Shown here in pieces: positions 46,012 to 55,698 of a DNA stretch of 64,000 bases. This DNA is from Virgibacillus dokdonensis (GTDB taxonomy: Bacteria > Bacillota > Bacilli > Bacillales > Amphibacillaceae). A program made the translations under genes and the position numbers. The notes under the pieces are model-generated. The model saw only the letters and a program-made list of their open reading frames with translations, did no database searches and had not been told where the DNA came from. The stretch covers positions 186,001 to 250,000 of the forward strand of contig NZ_LT745763.1 of assembly GCF_900166595.1 (NCBI RefSeq), written 5' to 3'. Each line of letters opens with the position of its first letter. Position 1 is the first letter of the stretch.

Positions 46012-47433
46012 GTGTTATTTTTGGAAAATTTGATTGGTGATGTAAATAATGTTTTATGGACATACGTCTTAATTGCTGTATTACTTGGATTAGGCTTATG
46101 GTTTACGATTAAAACAGGTTTTGTGCAATTCAGATACTTACCTGAGATGTTTCGAGTTATTGCAGATAAACGAACCATTAGTGCTGCAGGTAAAAAAGGG
46201 ACTTCTTCATTTCAAGCTTTTGCCATTAGTGCAGCATCGAGAGTGGGGACTGGGAACATGGCTGGCGTAGCTGCAGCTATAGCAGCTGGAGGCCCGGGAG
46301 CGGTTTTATGGATGTGGATCATCGCTTTACTTGGTTCAGCCTCTGGTTTTGTAGAAAGTACATTAGCGCAAGTATATAAAGTTCCTCATGAAGATCAATA
46401 TCGCGGTGGACCTGCATATTATATGGAAAAAGGACTAAAAAGTCGTTGGCTTGCAGTGTTATTTGCGATTACAATTACGTTTACGTACGGATTGGTGTTT
46501 AACTCTGTTCAATCAAATACTATTAGTTTGGCGTTTGAAAATCAATTTGCCATTGATAGTGAAGTTATTGCTATTATTTTATTTGTTTTTACTGCAATAG
46601 TTATTTTTGGTGGATTAAAGAGCATTGCGAATGTAACACAAATCATCGTACCTGTAATGGCTATTTTATATATTTTATTAGCTATTTATATTTTAATTAC
46701 AAATATTACTGCAATCCCAGATATGTTAACGTATATCGTCTCCAATGCTTTTGGAATTCGTGAAGTAGCTGGTGGTGGTTTTGGTGCAGCTATTATGATG
46801 GGGATTAAACGTGGTTTGTTCTCTAATGAAGCAGGTATGGGTAGTGCCCCAAATGCTGCAGCGACTGCTGAAGTTACCCATCCTGCTAAGCAAGGGCTTA
46901 TTCAGGCATTAGGGGTATTTTTTGATACGATTTTAATTTGTAGTGCCACTGCGTTTGTGATTATTACAGCAGGTGGTTTTGAAGGAAGTAAGGCTGACGG
47001 TATACAGTTGACGCAAAATGCGTTCACTTTCCATATAGGAGATTGGGCTGGCGGTTTTATTGCCATAGCTATACTATTGTTCGCTTATAGTTCCATTTTA
47101 GGGAATTATTACTATGGGGAAACAAATATAACGTACATCCGGGATAGTAAAGTAGGTTTATTTTTATATCGAATCGGAGCGCTATTAATGGTGGCGTTTG
47201 GTGCAATAGCTTCGTTTGACTTTGTTTGGTCATTAGCTGATTTAACGATGGCAATTATGGCTTTAATTAACTTGTATGCGATAGCCAGATTGTTTAAAAT
47301 CGCTAATCAAGTGCTTCAAGATTATCGTAGACAACGGAAAGCAGGAAAAGATCCTGTCTTTTACCGCGATGTGTTAGATGATCAGGAAGGTATTGAATAT
47401 TGGGATCGAGAACAAGCAGAGCATTCTAAATAA
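46012..47433 (+). CDS. Alanine/glycine:cation symporter (AGCS family, AlsT-like)
   Basis: A 473-residue protein with about eleven helices. GTSSFQAFAISAASRVGTGN-like text at ~63-82, GGPAYYMEKGL, and MGIKRGLFSNEAGMGSAPNAAA are diagnostic of AGCS amino-acid symporters, which import alanine, glycine or glutamine with Na+ or H+. The start is GTG 46012, with GAGGAGGA upstream. Single gene, convergent with the HxlR gene and sharing a terminator. Confidence 0.93.
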   Translation: MLFLENLIGDVNNVLWTYVLIAVLLGLGLWFTIKTGFVQFRYLPEMFRVIADKRTISAAGKKGTSSFQAFAISAASRVGTGNMAGVAAAIAAGGPGAVLWMWIIALLGSASGFVESTLAQVYKVPHEDQYRGGPAYYMEKGLKSRWLAVLFAITITFTYGLVFNSVQSNTISLAFENQFAIDSEVIAIILFVFTAIVIFGGLKSIANVTQIIVPVMAILYILLAIYILITNITAIPDMLTYIVSNAFGIREVAGGGFGAAIMMGIKRGLFSNEAGMGSAPNAAATAEVTHPAKQGLIQALGVFFDTILICSATAFVIITAGGFEGSKADGIQLTQNAFTFHIGDWAGGFIAIAILLFAYSSILGNYYYGETNITYIRDSKVGLFLYRIGALLMVAFGAIASFDFVWSLADLTMAIMALINLYAIARLFKIANQVLQDYRRQRKAGKDPVFYRDVLDDQEGIEYWDREQAEHSK

Positions 47434-47440
47434 ACAAACA

Positions 47441-47488
47441 CAAAAAACAAGAGCGCGTCCTATGTATAGGAGGCGCTCTTGTTCATGC
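47441..47488. terminator. Shared bidirectional terminator
   Basis: ACAAGAGCGC (47447-47456) pairs with GCGCTCTTGT (47473-47482), with CCT/AGG continuing inside. A-rich on the left gives a T-run on the minus strand, so it ends the HxlR transcript and probably also that of the symporter. Confidence 0.8.
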
Positions 47489-47515
47489 GTCAATATTCGG
47501 GAAAAAGATCTTTGT

Positions 47516-47845
47516 TTAACATTCCTCACTTGTCTCATCATCGGAAATATGTTCTTCTGCCCACTTTTGAATTTCTTTAATGACTGGTGCGAGTGCTTTT
47601 CCTTTCTCGGATAAAGAATATTCAATGCGAACAGGGAATTCCGAGTAGACATCTCTTGTAACAATACCTTCTTTTTCCAACATTTTTAGTCGATCTGAAA
47701 GTAAACGTCCACTTATTGGTAAATCAGCTTCCATTTCCGAAAATCGCTTTGTACCTTTAAGTAAATCAAACAGAATGAGTCCTACCCATCTTGTGCTTAA
47801 TAAGCCCATTGCTTTTTCAAAACGAGGGCATAGATTCGTATCCAT
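47516..47845 (-). CDS. HxlR-family transcriptional regulator
   Basis: A 109-residue winged-helix protein. RWVGLILFDLLKGTKRFSEM, the recognition part SGRLLSDRLKMLEKEGIVTR and the wing FPVRIEYSLSEKGK fit HxlR/YodB-type regulators. C6 near the N-terminus lies where YodB and related proteins have a redox- or electrophile-sensing cysteine. AGGTGATGAT precedes the ATG. Targets are unknown; the convergent symporter is not divergently placed and so is not an obvious target. Confidence 0.88.
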   Translation of the reverse strand: MDTNLCPRFEKAMGLLSTRWVGLILFDLLKGTKRFSEMEADLPISGRLLSDRLKMLEKEGIVTRDVYSEFPVRIEYSLSEKGKALAPVIKEIQKWAEEHISDDETSEEC

Positions 47846-48297
47846 AGATCATCACCTCAATTGGTATCCATTCCCATAGATAAACAGTTATTACGAAAAG
47901 TAACTTGTTTCTAGGGTATCATATTTTAGATGTTGCGTAAAGTTTGCTAAGAAGCACGTTTGTGTTAAGTTTTTCTCTACATAAGTATAGCCCAAACATC
48001 CAACCTCTTTACGTCCACTTTTACTGTTTTAAAAGGAACAATTGGTTATAAATACATAGCTAGTGATCGCTGCTGCGGGGTCATCCCATTGCGCTTTCCC
48101 ATCGAAGTCTTCGTGTTTTTCCTACGCTAACATGTTATTTTATTTTTTTTGAATAGAAATAGGCTCTAATGTCCTCCTCGTGAAATATTTTACACATACA
48201 AGAAGTACTTTCTCTTTGTAAATGTTCGGCTTTGGTATTTTCATTGTATTTGTGGAATAATAAAGGATATACACTAATTATTTTTTGGAGGTTAACA
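47846..48297. other. Intergenic region before the aminopeptidase
   Basis: It carries the HxlR promoter on the minus strand near 47880-47930 and TTTTGGAGG of the aminopeptidase at the end. I see no gene, repeat family or clear hairpin in it. Confidence 0.4.
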
Positions 48298-49536
48298 ATG
48301 GTTACTGAACAAGTACAAAAAAAATATGCTACATTAGCACTTCGTACAGGTGTTAATTTACAAAAAGGGCAAGCTTTAATGATTAATGCACCAATAGAAG
48401 GGGCGGACTTCACAAAAATTGTAGTCCGCAAAGCCTATGAAATGGGAGCGAAAAACGTACATATTAATTGGGTAGACGACGAACTAACACGGCTTAAGTT
48501 CGAATATGCTCCCGATGAAGTCATTGCCCATTTCCCAGAATGGAGAGTCATGCTTCATGAAAGTTTTGCTGAGGATGGAGCAGCAGTTTTAAACATTCGT
48601 TCAACGAATCCAGACTTATTGCAAGGAATTGACTCAGCTAAAGTGGCAAAAGCAAATAAAGCAGGCGCAGAAGCCATGAAAAATTTTCGCAAATATACGA
48701 TGAATGATAAGATTGCGTGGTCCATTATTTCGATCCCTACAGGGGACTGGGCGCAAAAGATTTTTCCTAATAAATCAAGAGAAGCTGCTATAGAGAGCCT
48801 TTGGGAGGCGATTGTGAAAATTGTTCGTGTAGATAAGGAAGATCCTATAGCTGCTTGGGAGGAGCATAATGCTTCTTTACGTGTGGCAAGAGAGGTTTTA
48901 AACGATAAAAACTATAAGAAGCTTATTTTTAAAGCACCAGGTACAAATTTGGAAATGGAGCTTCCAGAAGGACATATCTGGAAAGGCGGCTCTGCCCAAA
49001 CGGAGGGTGGTATAACGTTTAATCCGAATATGCCAACAGAAGAAGTGTTTAGCTTGCCGCATAAATATCGCGTGAACGGTACTGTTTCAAGTACGAAGCC
49101 GTTGAATTATGGCGGAAGCTTGATTGATCGATTCAAATTAACATTTAAAGATGGAGAAGTTGTTGATTTTACCGCTGAACAAGGTCAAGATACATTAGAG
49201 CATTTACTAAATATTGACGAAGGCTCTAAACGTCTTGGTGAAGTGGCTCTTGTTCCTCATGAATCACCAGTATCACAGTCTGGGCTCATTTTTTACAATA
49301 CGTTATTTGATGAAAATGCTTCTTGTCATATCGCATTAGGAAAAGCTTATCCAACGAACTTGGAAGGCGGAGCGCAAATGAATGAGGAGGAATTAGATCA
49401 ACATGGCGTTAATGATAGCTTAAGTCACGTTGACTTTATGATTGGTTCGGATCAACTTGATATCGATGGCGTATTTGCCGATGGCACAACTGAGCCGGTG
49501 TTTCGGAACGGAACATGGGCGTGGAAAAAGAAGTAA
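48298..49536 (+). CDS. M29-family metalloaminopeptidase (AmpS/aminopeptidase T)
   Basis: A 412-residue cytoplasmic peptidase. LRTGVNLQKGQALMINAPIE at the start, ENASCHIALGKAY and HVDFMIGSDQLDIDG near the end supply conserved metal-ligand acids and histidines of family M29. It removes N-terminal residues from peptides and needs two divalent metals. ATG 48298 has TTGGAGG upstream; a frame reaching back to 48232 lacks one. It has its own strong terminator. Confidence 0.92.
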   Translation: MVTEQVQKKYATLALRTGVNLQKGQALMINAPIEGADFTKIVVRKAYEMGAKNVHINWVDDELTRLKFEYAPDEVIAHFPEWRVMLHESFAEDGAAVLNIRSTNPDLLQGIDSAKVAKANKAGAEAMKNFRKYTMNDKIAWSIISIPTGDWAQKIFPNKSREAAIESLWEAIVKIVRVDKEDPIAAWEEHNASLRVAREVLNDKNYKKLIFKAPGTNLEMELPEGHIWKGGSAQTEGGITFNPNMPTEEVFSLPHKYRVNGTVSSTKPLNYGGSLIDRFKLTFKDGEVVDFTAEQGQDTLEHLLNIDEGSKRLGEVALVPHESPVSQSGLIFYNTLFDENASCHIALGKAYPTNLEGGAQMNEEELDQHGVNDSLSHVDFMIGSDQLDIDGVFADGTTEPVFRNGTWAWKKK

Positions 49537-49572
49537 TAAGCTGATTGCTTGTTTGGAAATAAGAAATAAAGC

Positions 49573-49615
49573 AAAACATCCATCTCGAGTGTGTAAGTCG
49601 AGATGGATGTTTTGG
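49573..49615 (+). terminator. Terminator after the aminopeptidase
   Basis: AAAACATCCATCTCGA pairs with TCGAGATGGATGTTTT across a nine-base loop: sixteen pairs, with the T-run inside the stem. Confidence 0.88.
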
Positions 49616-49618
49616 TTT

Positions 49619-49834
49619 ACACTATAGGAAAGTATAAAAGTTTAAAGATTTATCGTATAAGAAAACGACAGCATTTTTCTGCCATAAGACTTGGTAACTT
49701 CAGCTCCATTGCCCTACGATAAGTCATCATCGGATCGTGTTAAATAGGAAGGCCGACTAAAACAGGGGTATAATTCTTTTATCTCTGTTGATTCCATTCG
49801 CTACGTTGCTAAACGGGATCTTGCGCCTTTGCTC
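49619..49834 (+). repeat. Chimera of repeat families B and A (A copy 8)
   Basis: The left part is family B (ACACTATAGGAAAGTATAAA, ATTTATCGTATAAGAAAACG, CCATAAGACTTGG). It passes without a gap into family A at CAGCTCCATTGCCCTACG, then GATAAGTCATCATCGGATCG, GGAAGGCCGACT and right end CGTTGCTAAACGGG. The family-A left arm is missing, so the closing stem cannot form. The rest of 49835-49968 is decayed B-like sequence. Confidence 0.75.
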
Positions 49835-49968
49835 CCAAGCATCAGTTTTTTAGGTTTATCGTATTGGCAGATTTTATTATAAAGGTTTTGGCGGTAGCTT
49901 TAAGCCATGCCTTTAGATTACTAACGATTTGTGGAGAAGAAGGGACTTCTCGCTGATTAAGATTTCCT

Positions 49969-52110
49969 TTATAAATGACCGTGCTTCGTTAAAACAGCTT
50001 TGATTTTTGTATACCCAATTGTGTCTGGTAAAGAATCTTTTAATGGTTTTAGTTTTGGTTCGTCCAATTCTTCACGAGCAGCCAAAACAGCTTCTTCTTC
50101 CTGTGAGGTGAAAAATATTTCCCAAGCGATAGGATATCCGTCTTTAAAAGCTTTAAATAAATGGTTTTCTATGGTTTGTACAGATAGATCGCGCATAGTA
50201 GCGATGTCTTGAATTGCTTTTCCCGACCGAAATAGCTGATAACTTATGATGTGACTTGGCTGGTCTTCCTGTTTAGGGTTCGATTTTTTTATAGGTCTTG
50301 ATTCTTGAATGGGAATTACCTTTTGAACATCAGGGTGTTCTTCTCGCCATTTTTGAATAACGGTTAGAAACGCTTCTCCATACTGGTCAAACTTCCTTTC
50401 GCCAACTCCTTTAACCAGTAACATTTCTTCTTTGGTAGTTGGAAAATACCTACTTAAATCCTTTAGTGTTGCATCGGAAAACAGAATGTAAGGTGGCACG
50501 TTTTGTTCTTCCGCTAGCTGCTTTCTTAATTGTCGTAGTGAAGTGAATAAATCTTCATGATAATCTGCTACGTCATTTGTTGGCATAGGAGCAGTAAACA
50601 TCCAAACGGTTCTTTTCCCTTTTAATATATCAACGGATTGTTGGTTCAACTTTAGTGTTGGAAACTTCCCTTCTTCGGTTGCTAGCAATTGTTCAGCAAC
50701 TAAAAACTGGATCCATTCTGTCAGTTCTCTTTCGGTATAGGCGGACAGAATACCGTATGTAGATAAAGTATGTAGGCGGAATTGCCTGATTTTCCTATCT
50801 TTAGACCCTTTTAACACTTTAGCTGTCATACCTACGCCAAATTTTTCGCCCATTCGTTTTACACAGGAGAGGATTTTTTGTGCCTCTTCTGTCATATCCA
50901 CTTTCTCTTGTCGTTTTACACAATTGCTACAGCGTCCGCATCTTTTTTTCAATGAAGCGTGAAAATAACCTAAAATATAATCGGTTAAGCAACTATGTGT
51001 ATGACAGTAATTAATCATTGCTTGTAATTTACGGTATTCTGCTTGCTTCACAGATTCTTCCATATTGGATTGTTCAATTAAAAATTTTTGTAGTTGAATA
51101 TCCTGCGGAGAAAATAACAGGATACAATCACTTTTCTCCCCGTCTCTGCCAGCTCTACCTGCTTCTTGGTAATACGATTCAATATTCATTGGCATGGCGT
51201 AATGAATCACAAAGCGAACATTAGATTTATCAATTCCCATACCGAACGCATTCGTTGCTACCATAAGTTGTTTTTCATCATGAATAAAGGCAGCTTGGGC
51301 TCTCTTTCTATCCATTTCTGATAATCCTGCATGATATTTTGCCACAGAATACCCTTGCGTTTCAAGCTGATCATAGAGAGAATCCGTTTGTTTTCTTGTA
51401 GCTGCATAAATAATCCCAGATTCTTCTTTTCGTTCTTGTAAGAAAGATTGAATGTAAGCGCGCTTATCTCTTCCTTTAATGACATGAAAAGCGAGGTTTT
51501 CTCTTTCAAAACCTGTGTTAACAACATTTTCAATATGTAGTTGCTGCTGAATATCTTCAATTACTTCTGTAGTGGCTGTTGCTGTTAGAGCCATCATCAC
51601 AGGTCTTTTTGGTAACTGTTGCAATTGGGGAATAATGGAGCGATAGCTAGGTCGAAAATCATGCCCCCATTGTGATATACAGTGTGCTTCATCAAAAGCA
51701 ATTAAGGATATGCGTATGCGGTGCAATACACGCATAAAAAAGCTAGATTCAAATCGTTCTGGAGCTACATAGACAAACTTGTATCTCCCTAGCGAAATGT
51801 CTCGTAGACGCGTTTGCTGCTGTTCTGGAGACAAGGAACTATTGATATATGTAGCGGCAACCCCTAAAGCTTGTAAAGCATCCACTTGATCCTTCATTAA
51901 AGAAATAAGTGGGGAGATAATAATTGCTGTTCCCTCTAAGGCTAGTCCGGGTATTTGATAGCATAACGACTTTCCGCCTCCTGTAGGCATAACAGCAAGA
52001 ATGTTGTTTCCATTTATGATAAAGTCAATAGCTTCCTTTTGACCTGGTCGAAATTGTTGGTAACCAAAATAGGTTTGTAATAGTTTTTCTTCACGTAAAC
52101 CCAATGTCAT
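49969..52110 (-). CDS. recQ: RecQ-family ATP-dependent DNA helicase
   Basis: A 713-residue 3'-5' helicase. Walker A MPTGGGKSL (~41-49), DEAH box FDEAHCISQWGHDFRPSY (140-143) and QEAGRAGRDG (motif VI) are intact. A zinc-binding part with four cysteines (369-397, CGRCSNC) is followed by RQC (~400-500) and HRDC (~515-595) domains. The last ~90 residues (SYQLFRSGKAIQDIATMRDL, TIENHLFKAF) are an extra helix-turn-helix of the YpbB type. It acts in recombination and repair at forks. AAAGGAGG is three bases from the ATG region. Confidence 0.93.
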   Translation of the reverse strand: MTLGLREEKLLQTYFGYQQFRPGQKEAIDFIINGNNILAVMPTGGGKSLCYQIPGLALEGTAIIISPLISLMKDQVDALQALGVAATYINSSLSPEQQQTRLRDISLGRYKFVYVAPERFESSFFMRVLHRIRISLIAFDEAHCISQWGHDFRPSYRSIIPQLQQLPKRPVMMALTATATTEVIEDIQQQLHIENVVNTGFERENLAFHVIKGRDKRAYIQSFLQERKEESGIIYAATRKQTDSLYDQLETQGYSVAKYHAGLSEMDRKRAQAAFIHDEKQLMVATNAFGMGIDKSNVRFVIHYAMPMNIESYYQEAGRAGRDGEKSDCILLFSPQDIQLQKFLIEQSNMEESVKQAEYRKLQAMINYCHTHSCLTDYILGYFHASLKKRCGRCSNCVKRQEKVDMTEEAQKILSCVKRMGEKFGVGMTAKVLKGSKDRKIRQFRLHTLSTYGILSAYTERELTEWIQFLVAEQLLATEEGKFPTLKLNQQSVDILKGKRTVWMFTAPMPTNDVADYHEDLFTSLRQLRKQLAEEQNVPPYILFSDATLKDLSRYFPTTKEEMLLVKGVGERKFDQYGEAFLTVIQKWREEHPDVQKVIPIQESRPIKKSNPKQEDQPSHIISYQLFRSGKAIQDIATMRDLSVQTIENHLFKAFKDGYPIAWEIFFTSQEEEAVLAAREELDEPKLKPLKDSLPDTIGYTKIKAVLTKHGHL

Positions 52111-52368
52111 TTTCCTCCTTTACCCCATCCATCTTAACATATTTTACAACATGATTACGTATTTATGGCTAGGTGAAAATATATGGGAATAGAGTATTTT
52201 CTGATTTATCGTTACATAAATTGTGTTAAAATTAAAAAATATATGATCGAACTGTAATTTCGAATGGAAAAGGGGGTATATTGCAAAATTTGATATTTAG
52301 TTTAACTTTTATACACTATATTTAAGTTGAAATAAGTATCCTAAAGAACTTTAAATACGGAGGTTTTT

Positions 52369-52932
52369 ATGAGGAAAATGGAATTAAATTATATTTTAAA
52401 TCACGGAGATATTCAAAAGTTAGCTGAAAATTATAACGAGAACAGTACGAGGGCTAAGCGAGCTAAAAAATGGATGGTCATAGGCGCTTTAGTTCTTTCC
52501 CTTATTTTAAGTGCTTTTCCTACTCTCGTAATGGGCAGAGGATTTGATTTTTATTTAGTTTTAGTTCTTATTAGCTTTATCATAACTTCTATCCTTTCTT
52601 TGCAGCAGCAAAAAAAGGATCTTATAACAAGTACAAATAGACGTTTAACAAAAGAAAATATAGGACTATTAGGTGAATATCTTACAACTATCTCTGAAGA
52701 CGGGATTCATGCTACTTTATTTCCCAATGATCCAAAAAAAGAAAGAAATATAACAAATAGTTGGGAAGAAATAGACTATTACAGTAAAGAAAGAAATCTA
52801 TTTTTTGTTTATGTTGATCGTATTAATTTTGTTTACGTTATCAAGGCTGAAGAAGCTGCAAGAGTAGATCAGTTTTTAAATAAAAAATTACCTGTCAGAA
52901 AAAATAAAAGTGGTTCTAATCATAAAAGCTAA
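52369..52932 (+). CDS. YcxB-family membrane protein
   Basis: A 187-residue protein. An N-terminal cytoplasmic part is followed by two membrane helices (~38-58 and ~62-84) and a C-terminal domain with ISEDGIHATLFP, SWEEIDYYSKERNLFFVYVD and FVYVIKAEE, the layout of YcxB-like proteins. The function is not known. TACGGAGG stands before the ATG. It is followed at once by its terminator and then the second IS element. Confidence 0.72.
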   Translation: MRKMELNYILNHGDIQKLAENYNENSTRAKRAKKWMVIGALVLSLILSAFPTLVMGRGFDFYLVLVLISFIITSILSLQQQKKDLITSTNRRLTKENIGLLGEYLTTISEDGIHATLFPNDPKKERNITNSWEEIDYYSKERNLFFVYVDRINFVYVIKAEEAARVDQFLNKKLPVRKNKSGSNHKS

Positions 52933-52953
52933 ATAATTGGAACCACTTTTTTT
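52907..52953 (+). terminator. Terminator overlapping the YcxB-like stop
   Basis: AAAGTGGTTC (52907-52916) pairs with GAACCACTTT (52940-52949), then more T. The stop codon is inside the loop. Confidence 0.85.
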
Positions 52954-52966
52954 ATTTACCTCATAG

Positions 52967-54369
52967 CACTAGCATTGCATAAATATGGTTTGAAAATTCA
53001 GTAAACATCTTTGCAGGATTTTTTGCCAAAAAGACAAAGGCTAAACAAAGGTGGTCTGTCCATTTAGAAAAATTATACAATTAAACTATTAGCAACAGCG
53101 ACACTGTATGTATTTACGGAATAGATCTATCGTCAAATCTGCGAATCCAGATGTACGCAGGTTTCCACAGCGCTTTATTTAACCAGCGGCTAATTCGGAG
53201 TAAGGACTTCTTACTCCTCATCTCTAACTGGATAAGTACATGTAAACAGTAAGCAATGAGCGCAAGGAAGATTTGATTTTGAATGGCAGTTTCGCTCATG
53301 CCATAAAAGTGTTTGATCTCTACATGCTGTTTGAGCCATTTGAAAAATAGCTCTATGGCCCACCGTTGACGGTAAATTTCACTAATCTCTTCGGAATTTA
53401 GATCGAAACGGTTAGTAATTAATCGTAGAATGTTTCCCTTTGTATCCACTACTTCAAGTAGGCGGAATACATTCTCTGTACGATTTTGCGTCGAACCGAT
53501 GTAAACCATCTTGTCGGATAAAACCGTAGAATCTTTAGGTATAGAAAATGATTCTACTTCACGAGTGATGGCGTTTTTCTTCAGTCTTGATACGAAAAAA
53601 TAGCCTTCATCTGTCATTCGATCAAATCGTTCATAATCAACGTATCCACGGTCAAACACATACATGGCTTCTTTGTCGTCTACGAGAACTTCCAGTTGAT
53701 TTCTGTCATGTTCTTTGGCTGTTGTAATCACTGCTTTTTCAGGATAGACGGTATCTTTATTCATAAATATAAGTCGTAAATGTAGCTTAACTCCTGCTTT
53801 TGTTTTACGGAACTTTGCCCACTTATGATTCGTTAAGTTTAATGGAAGCGTGCTAGAATCAATGATTTTCAATGGCATGTATTTCCCGTTTTTAAATTGG
53901 ATACCTTTTATTTTGTAAACAAGGTCCAAGAATAAATGGGAAAGGATCATTGGATTCATTTCATTATTCTTCCTTGATAGCTGAGATGTACTAATCGATT
54001 CAAACCCCAGTGCTTTCTGAAGTCCATCATCTATTAGGGCATCGCTCATTTCTTCCAAGCTCTCGAATCCTTGCAGTTGGGCAAGTAACATGAGCTTTAT
54101 ATACCCTGCAGTTGTTAGCTTTTTTGTGTAGTAATCTTGTTTATTTTCTTCTACTTGTTCAAATAGTTTTTTCGTATTTATAGGTGAAACCCATTTACCA
54201 AATGATGATTTTAGTGTATTCTTGTCTATACGGATTATCCTTTACTTTTGGATTTGGACAGGAACCACCTGTACTTCCATTGTAAAGGATTTTTTTGTAT
54301 CATGAACACGTAATTATTGAACATTTTCAGTATTTTGAATCATCAGGTTTAATTAATGCAATGCTAGTG
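52967..54369 (-). mobile_element. IS4-family insertion sequence (1403 bp)
   Basis: Terminal inverted repeats CACTAGCATTGCAT (52967-52980, and complement ending at 54369) differ in one base from the ends of the element at 8969-10545. The flanks carry a 9-base target duplication ACCTCATAG (52958-52966 and 54370-54378). It has one transposase frame on the minus strand whose expected start codon is ATA. Both elements share TTTGGATTTGGACAGGA-like sequence next to the transposase promoter. Confidence 0.93.
53114..54229 (-). CDS. IS4-family transposase with ATA at the expected start
   Basis: From an ATG at 54091 the frame gives only 325 residues, but it is open upstream and reads IDKNTLKSSFGKWVSPIN from 54229, the conserved N-terminus of this IS4 group, which I recall as starting MDKNT or MDKIT. 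The first codon here is ATA, with AAAGGA nine bases before it. The 371-residue protein has the DDE set D124 (IIDSSTL), D193 (VFDRGYV) and E293 (YRQRWAIELFFKWLK). Either ATA serves as a poor start or the element is silenced by one base change. Confidence 0.85.
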   Translation of the reverse strand: MDKNTLKSSFGKWVSPINTKKLFEQVEENKQDYYTKKLTTAGYIKLMLLAQLQGFESLEEMSDALIDDGLQKALGFESISTSQLSRKNNEMNPMILSHLFLDLVYKIKGIQFKNGKYMPLKIIDSSTLPLNLTNHKWAKFRKTKAGVKLHLRLIFMNKDTVYPEKAVITTAKEHDRNQLEVLVDDKEAMYVFDRGYVDYERFDRMTDEGYFFVSRLKKNAITREVESFSIPKDSTVLSDKMVYIGSTQNRTENVFRLLEVVDTKGNILRLITNRFDLNSEEISEIYRQRWAIELFFKWLKQHVEIKHFYGMSETAIQNQIFLALIAYCLHVLIQLEMRSKKSLLRISRWLNKALWKPAYIWIRRFDDRSIP

Positions 54370-54399
54370 ACCTCATAGACTAATATAAAAATTTTTCAT

Positions 54400-55698
54400 T
54401 CAAACAGACGCTTCACGCTTTTGTATTTTGGATAGAACCCAACCAATGAATCCACCGATGATTGCAGGAAGCAACCAACCTAATCCGATATTAGAAAACG
54501 GAAGCATTGTCATATATTCCGAGATAAATGACATTTTCACTCCTAATTCTAGTATTCCGTCATACAAGCTGACGATAGCAGTAAAGAGGATGGCTCCTCG
54601 ATAAACAGCTTGCTTATTTTTAAACAGTGGCTGCATAAAGGTAAGTAGAATAAGCACAATAGCAATTGGATATAAGCAAACAAGTACTGGTACAGAAAAA
54701 CGAATGATTGTATTTAGTCCTTGGTTGGCAATGAGATAACTTGCGAATGTAATAATGACCGCAAGCCACTTATAGGGTACTGGACTGATTTTTGCGAAAA
54801 ATTGCGAAGCGGCTACAACGAGTCCTACAGATGTTGTAAAACAGGCTAATGTTACGATAATTCCTAGTAACAATGTACCTGACGTGTTAAATATTTGCGT
54901 AGCTGCTTCTGACAATATCTCGCCGCCATTTACAAACGAGCTACCATTCGGCATTCTCGCACTAATCCAACCGAGAGAAGCGTAGACGATAGCTAGTCCA
55001 ACTCCTGCTATTGTTCCGGATTTTAACGTTGCTTTTATAATGTCCGCTTTTGCGGATAATCCACGCTCTTTAAAAGTTTGCACAACAATAATACCAAAGG
55101 CTAATGCAGCGATTGCATCCATTGTTAAATATCCTTCAACAAAACCTGTGAAAAATGGATTTTGGGCATAATCTCCAGAAGCTGTTGGTAGTGGCTGATT
55201 AAATAAAATAAGTCCTCCAATGACTAGCGCTGCGATGGAAAGCAATAGGATTGGTGTTAGTAGCTGACCGATGCGATCCACCATTTTGGACGGGTTTAAA
55301 CTGACGAAAAGAACAGCTAAGAAGAATATGCTCGTAAATAGCAATAAAGCTGCGGAAGAAGTATTTTGTAATAGCGGCTCAACGCTCATTTCATAACCAA
55401 CAGTAGCCGCTCTTGGTATGCCAAAAAATGGTCCGATTGCTAAATAAACAAGACAGGTGAAAATAAGTCCAAACAAAGGATGAACATGATTTCCAAGTTC
55501 TCTAGCATCATTTTTTACATAAGAAATTGCTGTAACTGCTAAAATTGGTATGCCAATGCCAGTAATGATAAATCCTATAATAGCTGGAAAAAAAGACGAG
55601 CCTGAAGAAACTCCTAAAATAGGAGGATAGATTAAGTTACCAGCGCCGAAAAACAAAGCAAATAGCATAAAACCAATAATAAATGTATCACGTTTCAT
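54400..55698 (-). CDS. brnQ: Branched-chain amino acid:cation symporter BrnQ
   Basis: A 432-residue protein with twelve helices. FMLFALFFGAGNLIYPPILG at the start and FFGIPRAATVGYEM are BrnQ (LIVCS family) signatures. It imports leucine, isoleucine and valine with Na+. ATG 55698 follows CGGAGGG; the frame back to 55725 adds nine residues and overlaps that site. No T-box or leucine leader was seen upstream. Confidence 0.93.
   Translation of the reverse strand: MKRDTFIIGFMLFALFFGAGNLIYPPILGVSSGSSFFPAIIGFIITGIGIPILAVTAISYVKNDARELGNHVHPLFGLIFTCLVYLAIGPFFGIPRAATVGYEMSVEPLLQNTSSAALLLFTSIFFLAVLFVSLNPSKMVDRIGQLLTPILLLSIAALVIGGLILFNQPLPTASGDYAQNPFFTGFVEGYLTMDAIAALAFGIIVVQTFKERGLSAKADIIKATLKSGTIAGVGLAIVYASLGWISARMPNGSSFVNGGEILSEAATQIFNTSGTLLLGIIVTLACFTTSVGLVVAASQFFAKISPVPYKWLAVIITFASYLIANQGLNTIIRFSVPVLVCLYPIAIVLILLTFMQPLFKNKQAVYRGAILFTAIVSLYDGILELGVKMSFISEYMTMLPFSNIGLGWLLPAIIGGFIGWVLSKIQKREASV

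Noticed and set aside
49681..49834. tRNA or rRNA fragments in GC-rich intergenic repeats
   Set aside because: No cloverleaf, anticodon or TTCGA-type T-loop; the GC-rich text is repeat family A.
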